From positions 1,217 through 9,691 of the forward strand of contig JALVZS010000020.1 in NCBI GenBank assembly GCA_027022065.1: a stretch of 8,475 bases of DNA, read 5' to 3'. Under the pieces are notes generated by a model. That model ran no database searches, was not told the origin of the DNA, and was given only the letters and a program-made list of their open reading frames with translations. This document shows, one piece after another, positions 1 to 6,062 of the stretch; the stretch's first letter is position 1, and every line of letters starts with the position of its first letter. The position numbers and the translations under genes were made by a program. This stretch comes from a bacterium (GTDB lineage: Bacteria > Thermosulfidibacterota > Thermosulfidibacteria > Thermosulfidibacterales > Thermosulfidibacteraceae).

Positions 1-983
1 CCCATACCCTGTGGGAGAACAAGGGTTTTTACCTTTAGCATCTCTTGGGTATTATTTGCAAGCTCAAGTATGCCGGAGTCAATGAGAAAGTTGGCCTGAT
101 TGGTGAATCCCACAACTTCAAACCCCAGTCTTTTCCCGTAGGCTGCAAGGGCGGAGAAGTTCACATGGGCTGTGATGTCCTGCTCACCAACCCTTTCATA
201 GGGATTTTCGGTGGCCTGATGTTTAAAGTAGCACATGAGGGTTCCTCTGCTTCTATAGGGCTTGTAGAACTCGTGCTTTGGGTAGCCGTAGTCTATGGTG
301 ACAAGAAATCCTCTTTCAAGGGCCTCTGCCACATCCTCCAGCCACCTGAACATATCAAGGTTTACCTCTGTGCGGAATCCTTCAGGCAGCTTGACCTGCT
401 GGATTTCAAAGTACTCCTCTATTTTTTCTGTGGACAGCGGCCCTAGCACTTCGCAGAACTTACCATTCTTTACATCCACATAAACTTCTTGAAGTCTTCC
501 GTCTTTTACCTCAACCAGATGCACTGGAAAAGCATCAACCAGCTCGTTAGAGAAGAATACTCCCACAACTTGGGAGAGCTCTTTCAGCGAGGAAACCCAC
601 TTTACCTTTCTGCCTTCCAGCAGTTTCCTTTGAACTTCTATAAGTTTGGGGCTTTTCTCATTTATTATGTACTCAACATCCCACCCGTTTCGGTCAAACT
701 CGTCCAGTATATCCTTTGCCAAATGCCCCATTCCTGCTCCCATCTCAACGAGCACCATTCCACCTGCTACATCCAGCATCTCTTTTAATGCGTGGGCCAG
801 TGTTCTGCCAAAGAGGGAGCCGACACTACTTGATGTAAAGAAATCGCCGCTTTTTCCTATGCTGGGGCCTTTTGTGTAGTAACCAAATTCGGGATGATAA
901 AGGGCAAGCTCCATAAAACGCTTGAAGGTGATGGGGCCGTTTTCCTCTATCTCTTCCTTTATCAGCTCCTCAAGGGGATTCAT
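1..983 (-). CDS. midA: MidA/NDUFAF7-type SAM-dependent methyltransferase (COG1565), 3' end cut by window
   Basis: About 327 codons are visible, running off the left edge. The last residues read LPQGMG, which in this family lies near the C-terminus (usual length about 350-390 aa), so only a short tail is missing. Translating the minus strand shows the family hallmarks in order: YHPEFGYYT (about 29-37), GKSGDFFTSS (43-52), the SAM-binding motif LVEMGAGMGHLA (about 77-88), SNELVDAFPV, IDYGYP, and GEQDITAHVNFSAL. The ATG at 983 overlaps the thiolase stop as ATGA, and GGAG lies 6 bases upstream, so the start is well supported. The mitochondrial homologue NDUFAF7 methylates an arginine of the complex I subunit NDUFS2. 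The bacterial role is poorly defined, and a link to respiratory complex I here is inference. Family assignment is confident; substrate is not. Confidence 0.92.
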   Translation of the reverse strand, partial: MNPLEELIKEEIEENGPITFKRFMELALYHPEFGYYTKGPSIGKSGDFFTSSSVGSLFGRTLAHALKEMLDVAGGMVLVEMGAGMGHLAKDILDEFDRNGWDVEYIINEKSPKLIEVQRKLLEGRKVKWVSSLKELSQVVGVFFSNELVDAFPVHLVEVKDGRLQEVYVDVKNGKFCEVLGPLSTEKIEEYFEIQQVKLPEGFRTEVNLDMFRWLEDVAEALERGFLVTIDYGYPKHEFYKPYRSRGTLMCYFKHQATENPYERVGEQDITAHVNFSALAAYGKRLGFEVVGFTNQANFLIDSGILELANNTQEMLKVKTLVLPQGM

Positions 984-2482
984 CTCAGTCTCCACTTAAG
1001 GGAAAGCTTGAGCTTTCTCAAGTTTCTTCTTAGGGTGAGCATGGCCTTTTCAAGGGTACTGGGCCTTACGAAGTAGAAGGTGTCCTCCTCTTTGCTCACA
1101 AACACCCTCTCTCCAACCTTAAAGGTTATAGGATTGAGGGCTCTGGCCAGAACCCTGTGTCCGGAAGGAACGCTCACAAGACCCAGCACCAAGGGAGATG
1201 GAAAGCCTTCGGGAGGTACATTCAGTATGGTGTAGGCATCAAGTATGCCGAACTCTCCCACCCTTATGGGATCCTTTTTGTGCTTTGAGGCATCCTCTAT
1301 TTTTCTGTCAAAGAAGAAGCCCTTTCCCATAGGGGTTCCAGGCTTTTCAAATATGGCCACCACGTTGTTGTTTGACATGCCCCCTATGCTGTGAAGCAGG
1401 GCAATGTCGTTTCTCTTTACCTGCCGCTCCTTTGAAACGGCTCCCCTCATCTGCCACACTATCTCAACTGCTTGAGCAAGTCCTGATGCACCAACAGGAT
1501 GTCCTCTGGACTTCAGGCCTCCACTCGGATTTATGGGGAGATCTCCGTCTATTTCGGTTATGCCCTTTTCAACCATCTTCCACCCTTTGCCTTCCTCAAA
1601 GATGCCCATGTCCTCTGCACCTATTATCTCAAAGCAGGTGAAGGCATCGTGAAGCTCTGCAAACTGTATGTCTTCGGGGCTTCTGTTTGCCATCTTATAC
1701 GCTTCTCTTGCCGCTATTCTTGCTGCGTTGAAGTGGTGAAGGTGAACCCTGTGCCTTACTGCAATAGTATCTGTGCCGTGACCTATGCCGCTTATTTTGA
1801 CATCGGTTCGCGAGCTTGTAAGCACTAAAGCTGCAGCTCCGTCGGTTATAGGAGCACAATCGTAGAGCCTCAAAGGATACGATATGAACCTGCTGTTGAA
1901 GTAGGTTTCCTCATCTATTTCCTTTTGGAACTGGGCGTAGGGGTTTAGTGCACCGTTTCTGTGGTTTTTTATGGCTATCTTGCAGAGTATCTTCTCTAAG
2001 TGATCCTTGCTAAGACCAGCATAATGGGCGTATGACTGGGTTACCATGGCGGCAAGTGCCACCATGGATGCCCCAGAGTTTCTCTCATACTCTTCAATTA
2101 CTTCCGCAAGTATCTTTGTAACCTTTGATGTGGGCAAATGGCACATCTTTTCACCTGCCACCACCAGTACTCTATTGTACCTGCCCGATGCCACTGCATA
2201 GAAGGCCATCTCCAGCACGCTAGCTCCTGAGGAGGAGGCTGTTTCCACTCTATAAGCTGGGATTCCTGCAAGCCCCAGCTTGTCCGCCACATTGGTTGCA
2301 AGGTTTGCCTCACCAGTGAACTCCTCAGGATTTTGAGCACCAATGAAGATGGCTTCAATTTCTGGGGTGGAGGAGTCTTTTAAGGCCCTGTTTGCAGCTT
2401 CTACCATGAGGTCTGTTAGGCTTCTGTCTAGGTGCTTTCCAAACTTGGTCATGCCCACTCCGTCTATGAATACTTCCCTCAT
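980..2482 (-). CDS. Thiolase-like (SCP2/archaeal type) protein fused to a C-terminal DUF35-type OB domain; nucleophilic Cys replaced by Ser
   Basis: The protein has 500 aa. Residues 1-380 form a thiolase fold of the SCP2/archaeal type: HDAF at 278-281 (where SCP2 thiolases have HDCF), INPSGGLKSRGHPVGASG at 317-334 with the GHP histidine at 328, and HSIGG at 364-368. The usual nucleophile motif (A-C-A-S-G) reads TASSSGAS at 81-88, so Ser83 (TCC) sits where Cys is expected, and HDAF also lacks the SCP2 cysteine. Residues about 383-500 look like a DUF35 OB fold (GILDAYTILNVPPEGFPSP, then VLGLVSVPSGHRVLARAL and KVGERVFV) without a zinc ribbon. In archaea separate thiolase and DUF35 proteins associate with HMG-CoA synthase; here they are one chain. 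The ATG overlaps the recR stop as ATGA, with AAGAGG 8 bases upstream. Acetyl-CoA acetyltransferase is the likely automatic name, but the missing Cys makes normal thiolysis or condensation doubtful. Confidence 0.88.
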   Translation of the reverse strand: MREVFIDGVGMTKFGKHLDRSLTDLMVEAANRALKDSSTPEIEAIFIGAQNPEEFTGEANLATNVADKLGLAGIPAYRVETASSSGASVLEMAFYAVASGRYNRVLVVAGEKMCHLPTSKVTKILAEVIEEYERNSGASMVALAAMVTQSYAHYAGLSKDHLEKILCKIAIKNHRNGALNPYAQFQKEIDEETYFNSRFISYPLRLYDCAPITDGAAALVLTSSRTDVKISGIGHGTDTIAVRHRVHLHHFNAARIAAREAYKMANRSPEDIQFAELHDAFTCFEIIGAEDMGIFEEGKGWKMVEKGITEIDGDLPINPSGGLKSRGHPVGASGLAQAVEIVWQMRGAVSKERQVKRNDIALLHSIGGMSNNNVVAIFEKPGTPMGKGFFFDRKIEDASKHKKDPIRVGEFGILDAYTILNVPPEGFPSPLVLGLVSVPSGHRVLARALNPITFKVGERVFVSKEEDTFYFVRPSTLEKAMLTLRRNLRKLKLSLKWRLR

Positions 2483-3072
2483 AGCTTGTACCTCTTCTTG
2501 AAAGAGAGATTTAAGGTTGTAGCATCCATGAACTCCACCTCTGCTCCGGTAGGTATCCCCCTTGCGAGCCTACTCAAGACCACCTTACCGTTCAGCCCCT
2601 CTTGAAAGAACCTGCAGAGAGCTTCCCCTCTAACGGTGTAGGGAAATCCCAGTATAACCTCCTTTACCCTTTCCAGTCTGCTCAGCAGAAGCCTCAAACT
2701 CTTTACTTTCTCCTCATCCCTTATCCTTTTTGTTGAGGGAACGAGGCCTGCTACTACATGGTAAAGCCCTTTGTAGCCTGCTTCCTCCATGGCGAGAAGA
2801 TCCATAACCGATTCAACAACCATTATGATGCTTCTATCCCTGGTTTCATCACTGCATACCCAGCATATGTCTGAAAATGACATGTTGTTGCAAAGCCTGC
2901 ACCTTTCTAGGTTGTCCGAGACCTTCAGAATAAGGGAGGCGAGTTCTCTAGTGCTTTTGGGGCCCATCTGGGCTATATTAAGCACAAGCCTTAAAGCCCC
3001 CCTTTCTCCAACGCCTGGGACCCTTTTAAAGAGAGAAACGAGCCTATTGAAAGATCTATAAGGCGTTTTCAT
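2479..3072 (-). CDS. recR: Recombination mediator RecR
   Basis: The product has 197 aa, the usual RecR length. It shows an N-terminal helix-hairpin-helix (FKRVPGVGERGALRLVL, about 15-31), a C4 zinc finger with Cys58, Cys61, Cys70 and Cys73, a TOPRIM domain from about 82 (MVVESVMDLLAMEEAGYKG, then GLYHVVAGLVP), and the C-terminal signature LSRLARGIPTGAEVEFMDA (about 166-184). RecR acts in the cytoplasm with RecO and/or RecF to load RecA on SSB-coated single-stranded DNA at gaps. The ATG overlaps the ybaB stop by one base (TGATG). No strong ribosome-binding site precedes it, which suggests translational coupling to ybaB. The dnaX-ybaB-recR order is widely conserved in bacteria, which supports all three calls. 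Confidence 0.97.
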   Translation of the reverse strand: MKTPYRSFNRLVSLFKRVPGVGERGALRLVLNIAQMGPKSTRELASLILKVSDNLERCRLCNNMSFSDICWVCSDETRDRSIIMVVESVMDLLAMEEAGYKGLYHVVAGLVPSTKRIRDEEKVKSLRLLLSRLERVKEVILGFPYTVRGEALCRFFQEGLNGKVVLSRLARGIPTGAEVEFMDATTLNLSFKKRYKL

Positions 3073-3389
3073 CAGAAAAGATTGGGCAGGGGAAGGTTCA
3101 TTTCTGCTGCCAGCCTTTTAAGCTCCTCTTCCACCATTTCCCTAGACTTCCTTATTCCGTCGTTTACAGCGGCTGCTATAAGGGCTTCTATGGTTTCCTT
3201 GTCCATGCTTTCCCAAACCGTAGGATCCACCTGTATGGAAACCACTTCCTGTGCGCCGGTTACCACTGCCTTTACCATGCCTCCTCCTGAGTAGCCCTCC
3301 ACGGTCTTTTCCTTGAGCTCTTCTTTTAGGTCATCAATGCGGGCCTTTATTTTCTGCACGTTCTTCATCAACGAGAGCATATCCATCAT
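3072..3389 (-). CDS. ybaB: YbaB/EbfC family nucleoid-associated protein
   Basis: A small 105-aa protein beginning MMDMLSLMKNVQKIK. It has the YbaB/EbfC layout: an N-terminal amphipathic helix (about 4-30), a short beta region with SGGGMVKAVVTGAQEVVSIQVD (about 34-55), and C-terminal helices with AAAVNDGIRKSREM (about 72-85). Family members are dimeric, bind DNA and help shape the nucleoid. A longer open frame continues 73 codons upstream, but that stretch lies inside dnaX and looks like arbitrary translation of it. I chose the ATG at 3389 because it forms an ATGA overlap with the dnaX stop and has a strong ribosome-binding site. The second ATG at 3386 is also possible. Cotranscription with dnaX and recR suggests a replication/repair setting. 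Confidence 0.95.
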   Translation of the reverse strand: MMDMLSLMKNVQKIKARIDDLKEELKEKTVEGYSGGGMVKAVVTGAQEVVSIQVDPTVWESMDKETIEALIAAAVNDGIRKSREMVEEELKRLAAEMNLPLPNLF

Positions 3390-4873
3390 TTTCCTTCCTC
3401 CCTGCTCTTTACATCTAATATAACCGCTTCTGGGAATATCTGAAGCACCTTTTGCACCACAGGATTTTTCGCAGCCTCCTCCCTGAGTCTTGCCTTTGTC
3501 ATACTTTTGTTGTTTCCCTGGGCAACTTCTCCTTCCAGCTTGAGCTTTAAGCCTCTTTCGGAAAGTATTTTCTCTATGATCTCTCTGCTTTCCTTTACGC
3601 CTTCCCATCCGATGCTTTTAAGCTTTCCAGGTCTTATTATCACGGTGCTGTTTTCGGTTATCACTTCGGCGTCCCTTATGGAAACAGCAACGGCAGGCTT
3701 TACCTTCATAAGGCTTTCTTCCAAGAGCTCTTTTATGTTCTCCTCCTCTTTTGGCTTTTCCACTTCAGGAATAGCTTGTTCTGGAACTGCTTCCGTTTTT
3801 GGCATAGGAGCTGACTTTATGAGAGCTGCTATATTTTCCAGAGGGGGAAGGCTTGTAAGCCTTATTATTTCTGCTTCTGCCAAAAGCTCGCTGTAGGGAT
3901 GCCTTCTTATCTCCTCTCCCAAACGCATAAACACTCTTAAAAATGTATAGAGCTTGGTGGCTTCTTCCACCCTTTTGGAAAGGGCTGCGTCCTTAAGCCT
4001 TTCCCTAAGATATTCCAGCACCTCTGACACAAAGCCACCTAAATCGTAGCCCCTGCCCAAAACCTCCTTTTGCACAATATCAAGGGCCCTTTGGGTGTTC
4101 CTATCAAGCACGGCCTTTACGAAATCCTCAACGATAAGGGTGTCAACAAGCCCCAGCACTTCCGATGTTTTTGAGAGGGTTATGTTCCCATCGGTAAACA
4201 GAATTACCTGCTCCAAAAGCATTTCAGCATCTCTTAGGGAGCCTTCTGAGGCTTTGGCTATGATTTCAAGGGCCTTTCTCTCGTATTTTACTCCCTCTCT
4301 TTCGCAGATCCTCTCTAGTATCTGAACTGCTTCCTCTTTCGTCAGGGGCTTAAAATCAAATCTAACGCATCTTGAGAGAATGGTCTGGGGGATTCTTCTC
4401 GGCTCTGTGGTTGCGAAGATGAAGATAACCCCTGGAGGAGGCTCCTCCAAGGTCTTCAGCAGGGCGTTGAAGGCAGCGTCTGTGAGCATGTGCACCTCAT
4501 CTATTATGTAAACCTTGTATCTTCCCTTTACCGCAGCATAGCGCACCCTTTCTCTAAGCTCCCTTATCTCATCTATTCCCCTGTTTGATGCAGCGTCCAT
4601 CTCCACCACATCAACAAAGGTGCCCTTCTCTATGGCTGTGCAGTTTTCGCACTGGCAACAGGGCTCAGGGGTAGGGCCTTTTTCACAGTTTAGGGCCTTG
4701 GCGAATATCCTGGCCATGGAGGTCTTTCCCACTCCTCTTGGACCTGAGAAGAGGTAGGAGTGCATAATCTTCCCTTTCTCTATGGCCCTTTTTAAGGTTT
4801 CAACCACATGCCTTTGCCCAACCACTTCGCTGAAGGTTCTGGGACGCCAGCGCCTGGCTATTACCTGGTACAT
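3386..4873 (-). CDS. dnaX: DNA polymerase III clamp-loader subunit DnaX (gamma/tau)
   Basis: The protein has 495 aa. Visible motifs are the entry YQVIARRWRPRTFSEVVGQ (2-20), Walker A GPRGVGKT (44-51), zinc-binding Cys63, Cys72, Cys75 and Cys78, Walker B IIDEVH (about 123-128), LLKTLEEPPPG (138-148), sensor-1 FATTEP, the SRC arginine-finger motif at 167-169 (Arg168), and a sensor-2-like SEGSLRDAE. After the clamp-loader collar comes a short charged linker and a small C-terminal domain (NPVVQKVLQIFPEAVILDV). It loads the sliding clamp at the replication fork as an AAA+ ATPase. It is shorter than E. coli tau (643 aa) and lacks room for the long tau tail. No run of six or more A lies in the coding strand, so I see no classic programmed frameshift site. 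The start is fixed by an in-frame TAG three codons upstream. The gene overlaps the preceding one by 13 bases. Confidence 0.97.
   Translation of the reverse strand: MYQVIARRWRPRTFSEVVGQRHVVETLKRAIEKGKIMHSYLFSGPRGVGKTSMARIFAKALNCEKGPTPEPCCQCENCTAIEKGTFVDVVEMDAASNRGIDEIRELRERVRYAAVKGRYKVYIIDEVHMLTDAAFNALLKTLEEPPPGVIFIFATTEPRRIPQTILSRCVRFDFKPLTKEEAVQILERICEREGVKYERKALEIIAKASEGSLRDAEMLLEQVILFTDGNITLSKTSEVLGLVDTLIVEDFVKAVLDRNTQRALDIVQKEVLGRGYDLGGFVSEVLEYLRERLKDAALSKRVEEATKLYTFLRVFMRLGEEIRRHPYSELLAEAEIIRLTSLPPLENIAALIKSAPMPKTEAVPEQAIPEVEKPKEEENIKELLEESLMKVKPAVAVSIRDAEVITENSTVIIRPGKLKSIGWEGVKESREIIEKILSERGLKLKLEGEVAQGNNKSMTKARLREEAAKNPVVQKVLQIFPEAVILDVKSREEGK
3392..3402 (-). promoter_or_regulatory. 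Ribosome-binding site of ybaB
   Basis: On the minus strand GGGAGG is followed by AAGGA, ending 2 to 7 bases before the ATG at 3389. It lies inside the end of dnaX and is the strongest site near this junction. It favours the 105-aa form of YbaB over the 178-aa extended frame. Confidence 0.75.
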
Positions 4874-5655
4874 TGTCTTCTACACTCCAGAAGGGGTTTT
4901 ATGTTTTCTATGAGGAACTCGGCAAATCCCTTTTCCCTTCCCGTACCCATGGGGTAAAGGGTTACAAGACAGGAGTTGGTGACCTTGGCTATTCTTTCCG
5001 CAAGTGCCCTGTTGTGTCCTGCTTCGCTAATGACTGCTCTGCAACCGCTCTTACTCAAAGTGGCTATGAGCTTTTCAATCCTCCTGGGGGAGGGAAGCTT
5101 GTGGGGCGAAGGCTCTATGGCTCCCAGGTACTTTATGTGAAGGTCCCTGCACAGGTACCTCCACGCATCGTGGTGGGAAACCACGGAAAGTCCTTTTAGG
5201 TTGTGGGCTTTCCTGAGTTTCTCCAGCTTTTTCCTCAAGTCTTCCGCGTTTTTTAAGAAAATCTGCCTCTTCTCAGGCACAAGCTCTGAAAGTGTCAGGG
5301 CAAGATCCTTCAATCTTTTCTCAACGGTGTCTATTCCTATCCACACATGGGGATTTTCATTTTCAAGCTTTAAACCCTTGCACAGATACCAAGTCCTCTT
5401 AGGTTTTATAGTAAGCCAAGGCTCTGCATTGCATCCCACTGCCACCACAAGATCTGCCTTCAGAAGCAGAAAAGCCTCTTTGGGCTTAAGGCTCCAAACA
5501 TGAGTGGATGCGGTGGGTGGAAGTATGTTTTTCACTTCCAGACTGTTTCCCGCTATATCCCTGACCAGAAGGTAGAGGGGGTGTATGGTGGTAACTACCA
5601 GTTCCTTTGCCCAACAGGAGGAAAAGAGAAGTGCAATAAAGATGAGGATCCTCAC
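4861..5655 (-). CDS. ZnuA/TroA-type metal ABC transporter substrate-binding protein, atypical and without adjacent transporter genes
   Basis: With the chosen GTG start the protein has 264 aa, short for the cluster A-I family (about 290-320). It opens with a signal peptide (MRILIFIALLFSSCWAKE). FSSC could be a weak lipobox, or cleavage could follow CWA. Three ligand histidines match family positions: H52 (STHVW), H103 (NPHVW) and H162 (SHHDAW). The usual fourth ligand Asp in the LDPLG-like motif is Tyr234 here (TLYPMG), encoded by TAC. There is no His-rich loop. Eight cysteines are present, including C258 and C262 at the extreme end. The frame extends 19 codons further upstream into dtxR, but GTG at 5655 makes a GTGA overlap with the dtxR stop and begins exactly at the signal peptide. 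No permease or ATPase gene lies nearby. The metal could be Zn, Mn or Fe; the regulator upstream makes Mn or Fe plausible. Confidence 0.88.
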   Translation of the reverse strand: MRILIFIALLFSSCWAKELVVTTIHPLYLLVRDIAGNSLEVKNILPPTASTHVWSLKPKEAFLLLKADLVVAVGCNAEPWLTIKPKRTWYLCKGLKLENENPHVWIGIDTVEKRLKDLALTLSELVPEKRQIFLKNAEDLRKKLEKLRKAHNLKGLSVVSHHDAWRYLCRDLHIKYLGAIEPSPHKLPSPRRIEKLIATLSKSGCRAVISEAGHNRALAERIAKVTNSCLVTLYPMGTGREKGFAEFLIENIKPLLECRRQCTR

Positions 5656-6062
5656 TCCAATTCCCCCTTTAGCACCTGGGGGCGTGACTTTTCCAGCTCT
5701 TCTATAAAGCATTTGAGTTTCTCTATGCTTTCCCTGCTAAGGTAGTGCTCCATTACGCAGGCGTCCTTTTCCGCATTCTCCTTGCTGACTCCTAGGATTT
5801 CGTGGAGAAATCTCTCAAGAAGCCTGTGCCTGTCGTAAATTCTTTTTGCCAGCTTTTCCCCTTCCTCCGTAAGCTCCACATAGCCATAGCGCTCTTGGGA
5901 TGCGAGGTTTTTCTCTTTAAGCTTCTTCAGAGCAGCTACCACGCTGGACTTTTTCACACTGAGCCTTTGGGCGATGTCCGTTACCCTCACAACTTTCTTT
6001 TCCTTTGAAATGAGGTATATGGTTTCAAGGTAGTCCTCAAGGCTCTGTCCAAGCCTATACAT
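5652..6062 (-). CDS. DtxR/MntR family metal-dependent transcriptional repressor
   Basis: The protein has 136 aa, the length of two-domain MntR-type regulators, with no C-terminal SH3/FeoA domain. Residues about 7-72 form the winged helix (LEDYLETIYLI, VTDIAQRLSVKKSSVVAALKKL, wing YGYVELTEEG), and about 73-136 the dimerisation domain. Metal-site residues by alignment from memory are Asp10, Glu13, His79, Cys102, Glu105 and His106. Asp10 and Glu13 match MntR Asp8 and Glu11, whereas Cys102 matches DtxR Cys102 where MntR has Glu99, so the site is a mixture. It is expected to bind DNA when loaded with Mn(II) or Fe(II) and repress metal-uptake genes. It is translationally coupled (GTGA) to the metal-binding protein and overlaps the dehydrogenase stop by 8 bases, so it probably senses the metal that the next protein binds. 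I would not call it mntR or ideR from sequence alone. Confidence 0.93.
   Translation of the reverse strand: MYRLGQSLEDYLETIYLISKEKKVVRVTDIAQRLSVKKSSVVAALKKLKEKNLASQERYGYVELTEEGEKLAKRIYDRHRLLERFLHEILGVSKENAEKDACVMEHYLSRESIEKLKCFIEELEKSRPQVLKGELE
5663..5670 (-). promoter_or_regulatory. Ribosome-binding site deciding the GTG start of the metal-binding protein
   Basis: AAAGGGGG on the minus strand ends 7 bases before GTG at 5655, within the dtxR coding end. Together with the GTGA overlap and the signal peptide that starts there, it supports the GTG rather than the upstream ATG at 5712. Confidence 0.6.

Noticed and set aside
2789-3061. Plus-strand open frames of 60-140 codons throughout the window (for example this one opposite recR)
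   Set aside because: Each lies opposite a confidently identified gene, shows low-complexity Ser/Leu-rich translation, and has no recognisable motif.
3390-3608. Extension of ybaB by 73 codons to an ATG at 3608
   Set aside because: It lies wholly inside dnaX, its sequence (many Gly, Lys, Arg, Cys) is unlike YbaB, and the ATGA overlap with a strong ribosome-binding site supports the start at 3389.
4433-4449. Inverted repeat with 8-base arms (TGGAGGAG / CTCCTCCA) inside dnaX
   Set aside because: It encodes the conserved LEEPPP motif of DnaX, has no following T run and sits mid-gene, so it is most simply a coding coincidence.
4790-4800. A-rich runs in the dnaX coding strand (TTAAAAAGG here, A5 near 3465 and 4680) as frameshift sites
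   Set aside because: None has six or more A or an obvious slippery heptamer with following stem, and the frame is intact to a normal C-terminal domain.
5656-5712. Upstream ATG start at 5712 for the metal-binding protein
   Set aside because: The 19 extra residues would precede the signal peptide and overlap dtxR; the GTG at 5655 has a ribosome-binding site and a GTGA junction.
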